The notes beneath the pieces were generated by a model. That model had not been told where the DNA came from, made no database searches, and was given only the letters and a program-made list of their open reading frames with translations. Both the position numbers and the translations under genes were made by a program. From Thermoleptolyngbya sichuanensis A183 (GTDB lineage: Bacteria; Cyanobacteriota; Cyanobacteriia; Elainellales; Elainellaceae): a stretch of DNA of 64,000 bases. The DNA lies in the NCBI RefSeq assembly GCF_013177315.1, contig NZ_CP053661.1, positions 1,116,001-1,180,000 of the forward strand. The letters run 5' to 3'. Shown here one piece after another: positions 25,814-35,335 of the stretch (the first letter of the stretch is position 1; each line of letters begins with the position of its first letter).

Positions 25814-25990
25814 CTACTTGACCCAAGCGCCGCGATACTTCAGACGCAGATCGATGGGCTGGTTGGGAACATTCCGAAACTGGTGCTGACGGACAGGGAC
25901 ACCCCGATACTTGCCAATGACCTCGCCTTCCCACCCTTCAACGGCGTTGTTGGCGGGTTCATAGGTCGCACCACGATAATGAAGTTGCAT
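25814..25990 (-). CDS. DUF4278 small protein (58 aa)
   Basis: A short cyanobacterial protein starting at the ATG at 25990 with a GAGAGG ribosome binding site seven bases upstream. It begins MQLHYRGATYE and contains EGWEGEVIGKYRGVSL and LRLKYRGAWVK, the Y-R-G repeats typical of DUF4278 proteins, which are widespread in cyanobacteria and have no known function. An intrinsic terminator follows, so it forms a complete single-gene unit. Length is normal for the family. Confidence 0.85.
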   Translation of the reverse strand: MQLHYRGATYEPANNAVEGWEGEVIGKYRGVPVRQHQFRNVPNQPIDLRLKYRGAWVK

Positions 25991-26342
25991 AGTGACCTCT
26001 CAAGACACTCAAAAAGAATTGCTGGTAATCGAATGACCCGATTTGACTAATTCGGTCACCGGAGGGTTGCAGGTTAAACGTCGTAGCGCACTCTCCAACA
26101 CACGGCTAGCGCTGTTCCAGAGCAGCAAATTAGTGCTGCAAATCAGGTGTTGAATTAATTCTGTATTCATTGTTACCGTTTTTCGAGGTTCTGTCAATGC
26201 CGACCCACAGGATAGTCGTAAACCTTAACAATTCAAGCCATTTCTGTCTTGCGGACCCTGCGAACAACCTGATATAGCGAAATGGCGCGAATCGTTTTTG
26301 CTCCGTGGAGCAACGATCCGCGTCTCTTTAGAGCCTCTTTAA
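25991..26342. other. Intergenic region upstream of the DUF4278 gene
   Basis: About 350 bp with no supported gene. It presumably contains the DUF4278 promoter on the minus strand. Nothing more specific was recognised. Confidence 0.5.
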
Positions 26343-26515
26343 GGCACGAATATACTTCACGCAGCAATTTCAGCCCTCACCCTAAATCCCTCTCTCACAG
26401 CGGGAGAGGGACTTCAACCCCGTATCTAGCTCCCCTTCTCCCAAGTGGGGAGAAAGGGTTGGGGGATGAGGCCAGCAAGTTTGCTGTCTCAAGTCTGTCA
26501 GTGCCCTCTTTAAAG
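26343..26515. mobile_element. 173-bp GGCACT...AGTGCC repeat element, second copy
   Basis: Same family, ends and orientation as 9925-10088. Shared landmarks are TATACTTCACGCAGCAATTT near the left end, CCCTCTCTCACAGCGGGAGAGGG and TTGCTGTCTCAAG near the right end. It lies 60 bp beyond the end of the cyanoexosortase gene. Confidence 0.78.
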
Positions 26516-26574
26516 GGTAGGCTGCTAGAAGGGTAGGCTGCTAGAAAGGGAGGCTGCTTGAACCGGGTAGTGGC

Positions 26575-27537
26575 TCAAGCCGGCCGACGACGGTTTGCCA
26601 GGGCCCTCGCTGCGTAGTAGTAGAACGTGAACAGCACGCTAGAAAAGAGCTGTCCGCCCCAGTGCCCATGCCAAAACTTGAAGGCGGCATCGCCCCAATA
26701 GACCGAGGCGATGGTCAGCAGCATGATGCGCGGTACGTTGAAGATGAGCGCCAGCACAGCACCGATCGCCATCATGCCCAGCACCTTGGGCCAGGTCTGC
26801 TTCAGGAATAGCCCCATGATCAGCCCAGCAGCGGCCATGGTGAACGCCATGTTGAATCCATTGCAGCCCCAGTCTACATCCACCGCGCCTTGGGGGAGGG
26901 CTACCACCGTGCCATCGGCGATCGCCGGATGCCCAATGACTCGCAGCGCCGTGGCCCCTGCCTGCGCCATAATGCGTTCCAAAAACTCCGGCGGCGTGAG
27001 CGCTGTCCAGACCAGTCGCGCCATGACACCGGGTTTTGGGTAGGCTGTGAGGGCCAGCATTCCTACAGCCACCGGATAGCGCCAGAAGAAACTGACCCCC
27101 CAGGTGCTACAGGCTATGCCTGCCAGGGCCAGCAGCCAGAGGATAGACTGTGGCCAAATGGCGAATCGACAAAAGGGAAACAGCAGGACGCTGCAACCAA
27201 TCAGCAGGTGTCCGAGAAACTGATCTTCTTCAGAAGCGTGCATTTGGGCAAGCTGATCGCGCCGCTTCCAAAGCTGCTGCAAGCCCAAAAACACCATCAC
27301 CGATAGCAGCGGCAAGCCGGCTGATCCCTGGGCTGCCCGGGTGATTAGGCCGGGGAGCCAGGCTGGAAGATAGCACAGACCCACAGTGAGTCCTGCCAGC
27401 ACCAGCCGCCCGTGCCAGGTTTTGACCGACGCTTTGAGCCAGGGCAGGATGGCATTGTGAACGCTCTGACGAATGCTAGTCCGAAGGCTCTGGAGAATAC
27501 TAGGGCGCTTCTTTTTACGACTTTTGGTTTGACTCAT
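26575..27537 (-). CDS. Cyanoexosortase (exosortase-family transpeptidase)
   Basis: A 320-residue polytopic membrane protein of the exosortase family, which cleaves PEP-CTERM-type sorting signals and transfers the protein to a surface polymer. The catalytic triad elements are visible: the Cys motif VDVDWGCNGFNMAF (Asn where most exosortases have Ser), the Arg in IFNVPRIMLL and a His-containing FWHGHWGGQLF. About eight hydrophobic segments follow a very basic N-terminus. The downstream end lies near a repeat element. The next gene upstream in the operon is an HpsJ-like protein, a pairing known for cyanoexosortases and suggestive of the C subtype. The sorted target protein is not in the window. 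Confidence 0.85.
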   Translation of the reverse strand: MSQTKSRKKKRPSILQSLRTSIRQSVHNAILPWLKASVKTWHGRLVLAGLTVGLCYLPAWLPGLITRAAQGSAGLPLLSVMVFLGLQQLWKRRDQLAQMHASEEDQFLGHLLIGCSVLLFPFCRFAIWPQSILWLLALAGIACSTWGVSFFWRYPVAVGMLALTAYPKPGVMARLVWTALTPPEFLERIMAQAGATALRVIGHPAIADGTVVALPQGAVDVDWGCNGFNMAFTMAAAGLIMGLFLKQTWPKVLGMMAIGAVLALIFNVPRIMLLTIASVYWGDAAFKFWHGHWGGQLFSSVLFTFYYYAARALANRRRPA

Positions 27538-27557
27538 GGAGTTTTATTCAGCAGCAT

Positions 27558-28151
27558 TTAGCTTCTGCGCGATCGCATTCCGACTCGTCCTAGCCCGATT
27601 AGCCCCAGTCCCACAATCACCAAATTACCCACGCTGGCAATGCTGGATTTGGTAATGCCTGTGCGGGCGTTTTGCTTGAGGGAGTCTGCTTGGGCCTGGA
27701 CTTGGCGGGCGGCCTGCTCAAGCTGCTCTGGGGTGACATTGGGCGGCAACTCCTGATTGCGGCTTTGCTCAATCTGGGTTTGAATTTCGGCGGCGCGAGT
27801 GCTGATGTTTTCCACGGTTGCCTGCTGCAAGACCAGCCCATCGCGGATTACCACCAGGCAGCAAATCTGAAAGAATACGCCAACAGCCAGGGCGATGTAG
27901 GCCAGCGGCTTGCGCTGCGATCGCTCTTCCCAAAAGCCGTATAGCAGCAGGGCAATGCCAAACAAAAAGACAATGCTGCGATCGCCCAGTTGTTGCAATA
28001 CGCTAATCCGCCACGCCTCGCCTGCGCCAAACGGCAGAGCGATCGCGCTCATATCCAGCAAAAAGCCCGCTATGCAGGTAAACCCGACGATTCGGCAAAG
28101 TCCTTTTGCCACCTGCGGATTGACCATCGACTGACCCGGCACGCTAACCAT
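27558..28151 (-). CDS. HpsJ-like, cyanoexosortase-associated membrane protein
   Basis: A 197-residue membrane protein with four hydrophobic segments (about residues 17-38, 53-71, 82-102 and near the C-terminus) and a periplasm- or lumen-facing helical loop rich in Glu and Gln (residues about 110-165: RAAEIQTQIEQSRNQ, PEQLEQAARQVQAQ). This architecture matches HpsJ-like proteins, named from the hormogonium polysaccharide locus and often paired with cyanoexosortases. It begins at the ATG at 28151 and ends 20 bp before the cyanoexosortase ATG, so the pair is an operon. Its exact job in sorting or polysaccharide export is not established here. Confidence 0.78.
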   Translation of the reverse strand: MVSVPGQSMVNPQVAKGLCRIVGFTCIAGFLLDMSAIALPFGAGEAWRISVLQQLGDRSIVFLFGIALLLYGFWEERSQRKPLAYIALAVGVFFQICCLVVIRDGLVLQQATVENISTRAAEIQTQIEQSRNQELPPNVTPEQLEQAARQVQAQADSLKQNARTGITKSSIASVGNLVIVGLGLIGLGRVGMRSRRS

Positions 28152-28511
28152 ATGCAGACCACCTAATGTGAAATTGTGAGATTTTGAAACTGTGGAATGA
28201 ATAATGTAAAACTGCGGAACTGTGAAATCTTGCAGCTTGGAGCGCTACAAGGGTGAATTCACAGATGAATTACGGCCGAATTCACACATGAATTCACGGC
28301 TGAATTCACGGCATGGCGATCGAAACGGAAGCGTTTCGACCGGGCGATCGCATTCCACTCCTTCTTTCACTGACAGAAAACAGCCATCCGGGTGATGCCA
28401 GCACAACTTCTTCCGTGCTTTGCACAGGCTTTGTAAAGGCTATATATCCAAAAGCGAGCTAAAAGCGAGAAACTGCGTAGATCCTACGACAGGTCGCACG
28501 AAAGGCTTCGC
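28152..28511. other. Intergenic region with TGAATTCAC repeats
   Basis: 360 bp between the glyS 3' end and the HpsJ-like gene start. Bases about 28253-28314 hold five imperfect 11-13 bp units around TGAATTCACGGC. It must contain the promoter of the HpsJ-like/cyanoexosortase operon, reading leftwards. No gene was recognised. Confidence 0.6.
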
Positions 28512-30656
28512 TTACTTGACGATCGCCCCAAAGTCGGCCAGCACTCGCGCATGGTTTCGCAATAGCCCCAGCAGGTTGAGCCGATTGCGGCGTACGGCCG
28601 GGTCATCCGCCATCACCAGCACACTGTCTTCGCCATCAAAAAAGCGTCTGACCACGGGCGCAGCGTTTGCCAGGGCATCCACCAGCTTTTGGTAATTGCG
28701 CTCGGCCTTGGCGGCCTGCGTTTTGGGCACCAGCTGAATCAGCGCGTCGTAAAATGCCTGCTCCGAAGACTTCTCGAACTGCTTCGGGTCGATCAGCGGC
28801 TTGGGATCAAGCGCAGCAGTGTCCAGATCGCCCTGCTTAGCCAGCCGCGCCGAGCGATTCACCGTTTCATAAATTGCGTCCAGGGTTTTGTTGTTGCGAA
28901 TGGACTGGAGGAACAGGGCGCGATCGCGCACATCTAGCACATCCTGCAACGCGCGATCGCCATACTCAGCGTCATTTTCGCCCACCACGGCATTCACCAG
29001 GTCGTAGTCAATGCCTTGGTCTTCCTGAAGCAGCGTGCGAATCCGCGTCAGGAAAAAGTCGCGGAGTTGATGATGCAGCGCGGTGGCATCCTTGACCGTG
29101 CCCGTAGGATAGTCGGCAATTACGTTCTGGAGCACCTGATCCAGATTCAGCGGCAGGTTTGCGCCCCAGGCAATGTTGACAATGGCGTTGGCGGCGCGGC
29201 GCAGGGCAAAGGGGTCTGAAGAGCCGCTGGGAATCATGCCCAGGCTGAAAATCCCCACCAGCGTATCGATCCGATCGGCCAAGCCCACCACTTGCCCCGT
29301 CTGGGTTTGGGGTAGCGAGTCCGATGCGCCTTTGGGCAGGTAATGTTCGGCGATCGCCAGCGCGACGGCCTCCGGTTCCCCACTGGCGCGGGCATACTTT
29401 TCGCCCATCACGCCCTGGAGCTCTGGAAACTCGCCTACCATCTGCGTCACCAAGTCTGCCTTGCACAGCAGCGCCGCCCGCAGGACGTGGGTTTTCGCCG
29501 TACCCGTGATCCGAAGCTGGTCGCACAGTTGCTCGGCAATGCTAACGAGGCGATCGCTCTTGGCCCGCATTGACCCCAAGGCTTCCTGAAAGGTGACGGT
29601 TTCTAGCTTGGGCAAATAGCTCTCTAGCGGCTGCTTGCGATCGCTCTCAAAAAAGTAGCGCCCGTCCGACAGCCGCGCCCGAATCACGCGCCCATTGCCC
29701 TCGGCGATGATGTCTGACTTGGCCGGGTCGCCGTTGGAAATGGTGATGAAATAGGGCAGCAGATCTGGAGAATTTTCCGACTTTCGCACCGGAAAATAGC
29801 GCTGGTGGCTCTCCATCTCCATCACCAGTACCTCGGCGGGCACCTCCAGAAACTCTGGGTCAAACTGCCCGACGACGGCGGTGGGATACTCCACCAAATC
29901 CACCACTTCATCCAGCAGGCTGGGGTTAACGGCAGCAACCCCGCCGACCCGCTTGGCTGCCGCCACGGTTTGCTCTTGAATCACCTGACGACGCTCGGCC
30001 GGGTCTACTTCGATGAATGCCTTCCGCAGCGTGGTGACGTAGAGCGAGGCGCTTGGAATCTTGACGGGTTCGGGGTGCAAGATGCGGTGTCCTTTGGAGA
30101 GGCGATCGCTCGTCACCGTTTCTCCCCCATTCACCAGCGTCAGCGGCAGCACGACCTCATCCCACAGCGCCACCAGCCAGCGAATCGGCCGCGAAAACCG
30201 CTGGTCGCCATCTCCCCAGCGCATAAACCGCTTGCCCTCTAGTTTGAAAATCCAGTCGGGAATGAGTTCTGTCAGCACGTCAGTCGTGGGGCGACCGGGA
30301 ATCGTCTGCTGCACGAAGATAAACTCGCCCTTGTCGGTTTTGCGAATCTCGAAATCTGCGACCGACACGCCGCGCGATCGCGCAAAGCCTTCGGCGGCCT
30401 TGGTCGGCTGCCCGTCCTTAAACGCCGCCTGCACCGACGGGCCCTTGGCCTCTTCCACACGGTCGGGCTGGCGCTCTGGCAAGCCCTCGATCACCACTGC
30501 CAGGCGACGCGGCGTGCCGTAGACGTTCACCGCTGAGGGCTTGAGAAAATGCTCACTGAGGCTGGCGGGAATTTTCGTCTGCCACTGGGCGATCGCGCTT
30601 GCCACAAACCCTGCGGGCAGTTCTTCTGTCCCCACTTCCAATAAAAACGTCGCCAT
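28512..30656 (-). CDS. glyS: Glycyl-tRNA synthetase beta subunit
   Basis: The 714-residue beta chain of the bacterial alpha2beta2 glycyl-tRNA synthetase, which charges tRNA-Gly in the cytoplasm. It begins with the signature [18 protein letters not shown] and contains [21 protein letters not shown] and [13 protein letters not shown]-like motifs, then an HD-like region ([15 protein letters not shown]) and a C-terminal anticodon-binding region ([25 protein letters not shown]). Length is standard. The alpha subunit gene is not in the window. The ATG at 30656 is the natural start. Confidence 0.96.
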   Translation of the reverse strand: MATFLLEVGTEELPAGFVASAIAQWQTKIPASLSEHFLKPSAVNVYGTPRRLAVVIEGLPERQPDRVEEAKGPSVQAAFKDGQPTKAAEGFARSRGVSVADFEIRKTDKGEFIFVQQTIPGRPTTDVLTELIPDWIFKLEGKRFMRWGDGDQRFSRPIRWLVALWDEVVLPLTLVNGGETVTSDRLSKGHRILHPEPVKIPSASLYVTTLRKAFIEVDPAERRQVIQEQTVAAAKRVGGVAAVNPSLLDEVVDLVEYPTAVVGQFDPEFLEVPAEVLVMEMESHQRYFPVRKSENSPDLLPYFITISNGDPAKSDIIAEGNGRVIRARLSDGRYFFESDRKQPLESYLPKLETVTFQEALGSMRAKSDRLVSIAEQLCDQLRITGTAKTHVLRAALLCKADLVTQMVGEFPELQGVMGEKYARASGEPEAVALAIAEHYLPKGASDSLPQTQTGQVVGLADRIDTLVGIFSLGMIPSGSSDPFALRRAANAIVNIAWGANLPLNLDQVLQNVIADYPTGTVKDATALHHQLRDFFLTRIRTLLQEDQGIDYDLVNAVVGENDAEYGDRALQDVLDVRDRALFLQSIRNNKTLDAIYETVNRSARLAKQGDLDTAALDPKPLIDPKQFEKSSEQAFYDALIQLVPKTQAAKAERNYQKLVDALANAAPVVRRFFDGEDSVLVMADDPAVRRNRLNLLGLLRNHARVLADFGAIVK

Positions 30657-30962
30657 AGATGCGATTCTCCAAACCCGGCGGCTCCGTGCGCCTTGCTAGT
30701 CCTAACGGTTCTCAACTTCAACAGTGTATCGCAGGGACGGGGACGGAACGTATCGATGTCTCCTTGAGCGCTACAGGCGCAGGGGCAAAAACGTCTTAAC
30801 ATTTTCAACATTTTGCCAGCGCGGTAGGCCATACCCACGCTTCTGAGTCGTGCTGAGAATTAAAACTGCTGGAAGCCCTGTAGACAAACGACTGGCAATC
30901 CAAAATCCAAAATCCAAAATCCAAAATCAACATACCGAGCGTCGGCGGTTTATAATAGCCGC
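30657..30962. other. Divergent promoter region with CCAAAAT heptamers
   Basis: 306 bp between glyS and the sulfotransferase gene. Bases 30900-30927 are four exact copies of the heptamer CCAAAAT. Two tandem copies of its complement, ATTTTGG, occur at about 32435-32448, just after the sulfotransferase gene. Heptameric tandem repeats are a known class in cyanobacteria. No gene was recognised. Confidence 0.65.
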
Positions 30963-32411
30963 ATGGACGACTCGACTTTCCCGACGCTGTATTGCCCCTT
31001 GGCGGCGACCGACCAGCTTTGCTATATTCACATTCCCAAAACGGCGGGTTCCACCCTAACGGCGATCGCCGATGCCCAGTTCGACGTGCGCCAGATCGCG
31101 CCGGGGCCGTATCAGCTACCCGCGCTCGATCCGGCGGCTGAGGGGCGATCGCCCACCGAATTGCGGCAGTTGCTAACGCGCTATCGCTTCATCCGGGGAC
31201 ACTTCAGCCACAACTTGATTCGGCAATTTCTGACGCGCCCGGTCTACATCACCGTGCTACGCGACCCGGTGGATCGGGTGATTTCGCTGTATGAATTTTT
31301 TCGGCGGGCGGCCCAGCGCGGCACTGCGGAAACGCCGGAATACGAAGTGCTGATGCGGGCGGCGGCGGAACATGACCTGTTGGGCTTTGTGCTGCATCCC
31401 GACCCCATTGTGCAGCAGCGGACGAGCAATTTTCAGACGCGGCAGTTGGCGATTTGGGAGGGGGATGAGGCGGCGCTGTCGGCGGACGATTCCCAAAAGG
31501 ATTACTTGGCGAATCGCCTCCAGTCGGCCTGCGCCAGTGTCGATCGCTTTGCCTGGGTGGGGCTGATGGAGCAGTTTCACGCCTCGGTGCAGCTTTTGAA
31601 CTACCGATTTGGCTGGTATCCAGCGGCGGAATATCAAAACCTGCGCGTGGTAACGCATCGGTCGCGGCGGGAAGGTCTGTCGCCAGCGGTGATCGAGGCG
31701 ATCGCCCAGCACAACGCCCTCGACCAAGCGCTATACGACCACGCCAAGGCCCGCTTTGCTGTCCAATATCAGCAGATGCTTGAGGCGCTACACCAGCACG
31801 AGAACTTGCAAGATGCCAGCAACCCCCCTGCGGTGCAGGTCGCGCTCCAGCAGCACTACGCCCGCCACTATGCGGCGACGCACCCGCCGGAGCAGTTTCC
31901 CGAAGTCTCCCGCAAGCGGTTCGTTTACGACTTTCGACAGCCGCTCTCTGGCGAGGGCTGGCATCGGCGCAACGGTCGCTTTAACGGCATTTCGCCGCAG
32001 GATGCCACCCGCTGGTCGGGCCCGGGGCCAGTGTCGGTGCTGGATTTGCCGCTGGTGGGGCCGCTGGCGGGCAATGCTGATGTGCGGCTGACGCTGGAAA
32101 TCGAGCAGGCAATCGCCCCCGATATTCTCGACAGCCTAGAGCTGACGGTGAACCAGCACCCGGTTTCGCTGCATGTTCAATCGCGCCAGGGCGGCGGCGT
32201 GCTGACGGGCACTATTCCGGCGATTCGCGAAGCGATCCCTGCGGGAATCGCCCTCCGCAGCCCCCAGCCCTTCGCCCGCTTCACCTTTCGCCTCAGCCAC
32301 ACGCTGCCGCTGAATGCAAACAATCCCGCATCAGAAGATGATCGGCTCGTTGGCTTTGCCCTGCGACGGTTAACGCTAGAAGCTGTTCGCCGCTGGTGGA
32401 TTTGGGCATGA
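30963..32411 (+). CDS. Sulfotransferase-domain protein
   Basis: A 482-residue protein. Residues about 15-250 form a sulfotransferase family 2-like domain that would use PAPS as sulfuryl donor. The 5'-phosphosulfate loop is YIHIPKTAGSTL and the 3'-phosphate motif is ITVLRDPVDRVISLYEFF, with the intervening RFIRGHFSHNLI. The remaining C-terminal 160 residues (from about SRKRFVYDFRQPLSGEGW) form a beta-rich region of unknown function resembling an accessory binding domain. It starts at the ATG at 30963 without a clear Shine-Dalgarno. The acceptor is probably a glycan, which fits the polysaccharide-related genes to the left, but this is inference. Confidence 0.85.
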   Translation: MDDSTFPTLYCPLAATDQLCYIHIPKTAGSTLTAIADAQFDVRQIAPGPYQLPALDPAAEGRSPTELRQLLTRYRFIRGHFSHNLIRQFLTRPVYITVLRDPVDRVISLYEFFRRAAQRGTAETPEYEVLMRAAAEHDLLGFVLHPDPIVQQRTSNFQTRQLAIWEGDEAALSADDSQKDYLANRLQSACASVDRFAWVGLMEQFHASVQLLNYRFGWYPAAEYQNLRVVTHRSRREGLSPAVIEAIAQHNALDQALYDHAKARFAVQYQQMLEALHQHENLQDASNPPAVQVALQQHYARHYAATHPPEQFPEVSRKRFVYDFRQPLSGEGWHRRNGRFNGISPQDATRWSGPGPVSVLDLPLVGPLAGNADVRLTLEIEQAIAPDILDSLELTVNQHPVSLHVQSRQGGGVLTGTIPAIREAIPAGIALRSPQPFARFTFRLSHTLPLNANNPASEDDRLVGFALRRLTLEAVRRWWIWA

Positions 32412-32547
32412 AGCCTCAAGATTAATTTTGGAAATTTTGGATTTTGGATTGCCTATTCAGCGTCTGTGGGTCTTCCAGCCATCTTAAATATGTAGCTATG
32501 CGTAGCTCTGCTTGAGGGACAGGGTTTTGGGTGATGCAAAAAGCCTC

Positions 32548-33612
32548 CTACTCCCAGTCTCCAGCGGGATCGCCCTCCTCTTCCGCCATGACCTTGAGGC
32601 GAATGCGGCGGGAAGTGCCGCTGTCCGGGTCGCCCAGTTGCAGTTCCAAAATTTCGCCGGAGAGCGGAGTTAGATACGCCAGGAGCGATCGCAAGTTTGG
32701 GGTGCTGCTGCCGCTGTCGAGGTAGACCCGCTCTGACAGGCTGACGATGCGCCGCCAGGTGGTGTAAAGTTTGGCGATCGCCTGTTCGAGTTGGGCTGCC
32801 TGGTTTACGAGGTCGGCGGTGCTGTTCAGGCAGCCGATTCGCATCGCTTCTTCTAGGGCGCTTTCCAGATCCAGCCCGTCGCGGTTGAGCGTCTGCACCT
32901 GGGTTGCGGCGTTGAGGTATTTTGCCAAAAAGCGGGCCTCGGCGGTGACCTGCTTCACGGTGTCGATGTCGGGATTTTCCGCCACTTCGTCTCGCAGGTG
33001 AACCTGGTGCGCTTCGGGCAGTTTTTCCATTTCGCGCACCAGCGGAGCCAGATAGCGTGTGGGCAGGGTGTGGTCGGCGGCTTTTTCCTTCACCTCGATG
33101 GGCAGCAGGTCGGAGGTGACGGCAGTCCACTCGTCCGCCAGTTGCCGCACCTCTCGCCGCGTGATGCGATCGCCCCGATGGGCGGCCTCGCTCACCATCT
33201 GCTGCACTTCCGGCGCGGCCTGGGCCGTTTCGATGAAGGCGCGTTTGCTAAACTGGCTCACGTCTTGCGGCTCCAGCAGGCCCTCTTGCAGCAGCAGGTC
33301 AGCACTGTCGGCCAGCTCCATCAGGTTATAGGCATGGCTTTTGCTGATTTCTCGATCTGCCAGCCAGCGCAAGAAGCCAGCGCCGCCTGCGTTGCCAACG
33401 CGCTTTTCGCGATCGCGCACAGTTTTCAAGATGCGCCCGCGCCAGATGTCGGTCTGCAAATCGAAGCGATCGCACACCTGCCACGCCGCCTCGATCTGCT
33501 GCTGAAACTCGTAGTCGGAAATCTGCTCATCCTCTGGGTCGGGAAGCTGAAAGGTCAGATCAACCTCAGGGGTGGTGGATGTGAGATCAGAAATATAGGG
33601 TGCGGCAACCAT
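32548..33612 (-). CDS. Conserved hypothetical protein with DNA-binding-like helical segment
   Basis: A 354-residue, highly charged, mostly helical soluble protein. The ATG at 33612 is preferred to a TTG twenty codons upstream, whose extra residues look non-conserved. The stretch FLRWLADREISKSHAYNLMELA resembles the helix-turn-helix of ParB-like or DUF3102-type proteins, followed by SQFSKRAFIETAQ and RRGEVRQL-like helices. The C-terminus is acidic. No enzyme motif was recognised. It could be a nucleoid or regulatory protein; this is a guess. It precedes the sulfotransferase convergently and is followed upstream by the DUF4112 gene on the same strand. Confidence 0.7.
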   Translation of the reverse strand: MVAAPYISDLTSTTPEVDLTFQLPDPEDEQISDYEFQQQIEAAWQVCDRFDLQTDIWRGRILKTVRDREKRVGNAGGAGFLRWLADREISKSHAYNLMELADSADLLLQEGLLEPQDVSQFSKRAFIETAQAAPEVQQMVSEAAHRGDRITRREVRQLADEWTAVTSDLLPIEVKEKAADHTLPTRYLAPLVREMEKLPEAHQVHLRDEVAENPDIDTVKQVTAEARFLAKYLNAATQVQTLNRDGLDLESALEEAMRIGCLNSTADLVNQAAQLEQAIAKLYTTWRRIVSLSERVYLDSGSSTPNLRSLLAYLTPLSGEILELQLGDPDSGTSRRIRLKVMAEEEGDPAGDWE

Positions 33613-33701
33613 ATCTAGCGTTTGGCAGGAGCAGTTTGGAGGGGCTGGATTATTATGGCAGGTTTCCCGCAACTTTTCAGAAGACTCGCCAAAAGCTTTG
33701 T

Positions 33702-34199
33702 CTAGCCCACGGCCGTCAGTGCGGCCAGCAGCGCTCTCAGCAGCGAGGCCATCAGCAGCAAAATACCGCCTACGATAGCGACCACGGCGATCGCAATCAG
33801 GGCCACCGTTTGGCGATCGGCAGCCTCACTCTGGGCGGGGTTGGCCAGGTGTGCCTCCAGCAGGGCCAGGTTGCGGGCGTTGCTTTTCCACACCGCATCA
33901 AAAAAATCGCCCATCCCCGGCAGCAGCCCCAAAATACTGTCTAGGGCGAGGTTTCCCACCATACGGAATAGCGTTTCCGTCGGCAGGCGAAACCGCAGAC
34001 ACTCCAGCACTAGATAGGCCGACAAAAATAGCCCCACCACGTCGCCGCCCCCCGGAATCAGTCCCATGATCGGGTCTAGCCCGATGCGATAAGGCGTACC
34101 CGGAATCGGGATGGCATCGTCCAGCAGGTAGGCCAGCGTGCGAATGCGCTGGAGGGCGCTGGCATCGGCAAGGGCGCGAGAGTCTCGCTGGCGTGACAT
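33702..34199 (-). CDS. DUF4112 membrane protein
   Basis: A 165-residue protein with the DUF4112 signature: LAYLLDDAIPIPGTPYRIGLDPIMGLIPGGGD, then LSAYLVLE and a second GLLPGMGDFFDAVWKSN. A C-terminal hydrophobic helix (VALIAIAVVAIVGGILLLMASLL) anchors it. The family is widespread in bacteria with no known function. ATG at 34199. It lies 89 bp upstream of the preceding hypothetical gene on the same strand. Confidence 0.88.
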   Translation of the reverse strand: MSRQRDSRALADASALQRIRTLAYLLDDAIPIPGTPYRIGLDPIMGLIPGGGDVVGLFLSAYLVLECLRFRLPTETLFRMVGNLALDSILGLLPGMGDFFDAVWKSNARNLALLEAHLANPAQSEAADRQTVALIAIAVVAIVGGILLLMASLLRALLAALTAVG

Positions 34200-34651
34200 A
34201 GGGAACTCGGGTTAAAAGGCGCGATCGCCCCGGAAGGGACTATCTCAAACAAGTTGGGCGGGCATGGGCACTAGGGGCGATCGCTGGGGAGGACTAGCGT
34301 GGGGACTATTATGGCAAGACCTCTGGTGACGATGATATAGCCGGGAAATGAGTCGTCTGGGGTGTAGAAGTTACTATGCAGCAGTCAATGCAGCAGTCAC
34401 TATGCCAAAGTCACTGTGAAATAAGGAGTGCATCCCACTTTTGTAACCCTCATCCTAAATCTCTCTCCCAGAACGGGAGAGGGACTTTGAATCCGGCTCC
34501 CCTTCTCCCGTTTTGGGAGAAGGGGTTGGGGGATGAGGGCGAATTTGCATAACTGAGATGCGCCCTGCAAAAGTCACTATACAGAAGTCACTTTGTAAAA
34601 GTCGCCCTACTGTTCTTGAAGTCTATCTCTAATGCACTGCGGTTGAGGCCC
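34200..34651. other. Intergenic region with AAGTCACT direct repeats
   Basis: About 450 bp between divergent genes. A repeat element occupies 34424-34566. On both sides of it lie variants of AAGTCACTATGC (about 34367-34416 and 34567-34610), giving a symmetrical look. No gene was recognised; promoters for both flanking genes are expected. Confidence 0.55.
34424..34566. mobile_element. Repeat element sharing the core of the GGCACT family
   Basis: Contains the same CCCTCATCC…TCTCCC…GGGAGAGGGACTT…GGGGTTGGGGGATGAGGG core as 9925-10088 and 26343-26515. Its ends differ: AGGAGTGCATCCCA on the left and TGAGATGCGCCCT on the right, which are imperfect inverted repeats. Confidence 0.65.
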
Positions 34652-35335
34652 ATGATCATGCGTCCTATTCAAGCAATTTTCGGCAGTTTGGCGATCGCCA
34701 CGATGCTCTCGGTGGGCTGCTCCTCTGTGCAGCCACAAGCCTCGGTTAGCCCAACGTCTGGGGTTGCCCCGTCGGCCCCGGTTCCCCAGACTGAACCTCA
34801 GACCGATGCAGGGGATGGATCAAGGGTCACGTCTCCCAGTCCTGCACCAAAGCCGCCTACCCCTGTTGCCCAGTCCCTTGGCACCCCCCTGCCCATTGAG
34901 CAAATGGCGATCGCAGGCATTCCGCTCCAGGCTCCAGAGTCAGCCGTCCGACAGCGGTTTGGGGAACCCCTGAGCCAGGTGGATGAAGACTGGGCCTGCT
35001 GCGGCATGGTGCGAACCCTGGGCTATGCTCCGGATACCACGATCAAGCTGCTAGAAAGCCTGGACGGCAGCACGTTTGAGGTTTTTTCTTTTAGAACACG
35101 CAATCCCGACTTGGCAACGCGGGCCGGCATTCGCGTCGGCGACTCGCACCAAACCCTGCTTCAGACCTATGGCCCGCCAGCCGGCATCCGCGAAGAAGAG
35201 GGCTACACCCTGCTGTTCTACGGTGTACCCGATGAGTATGCAGCAGCGCTGTGGTTCAAGCTAGAGGGCGATTTGCAGAGCGATCCTTCCAGGAATCGCA
35301 TTGTCGAAATCGGCTACGACGCTCAATTGACTTAG
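34652..35335 (+). CDS. Putative lipoprotein of unknown function
   Basis: A 227-residue secreted protein if started at the ATG at 34652, preceded by TTGAGG. A signal segment (IFGSLAIATMLSVGCSS) ends in a cysteine with an imperfect lipobox, suggesting lipoprotein processing. Residues about 25-75 are a Pro/Ser/Thr-rich linker. The C-terminal domain (MAIAGIPLQAPESAVRQRFGEPLSQVDE… RAGIRVGDSHQTLLQTYGPPAG) has a repeated layout of hydrophobic-then-RxxxGxP motifs, like secreted SmpA/PepSY-type small domains, but no family was identified with confidence. It precedes dnaE on the same strand by 290 bp. Confidence 0.65.
   Translation: MIMRPIQAIFGSLAIATMLSVGCSSVQPQASVSPTSGVAPSAPVPQTEPQTDAGDGSRVTSPSPAPKPPTPVAQSLGTPLPIEQMAIAGIPLQAPESAVRQRFGEPLSQVDEDWACCGMVRTLGYAPDTTIKLLESLDGSTFEVFSFRTRNPDLATRAGIRVGDSHQTLLQTYGPPAGIREEEGYTLLFYGVPDEYAAALWFKLEGDLQSDPSRNRIVEIGYDAQLT

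Noticed and set aside
32453-33130. A 225-codon minus-strand frame.
   Set aside because: It is a shadow frame, rich in Arg, Gly and Pro, of the conserved hypothetical gene at 32548-33612.
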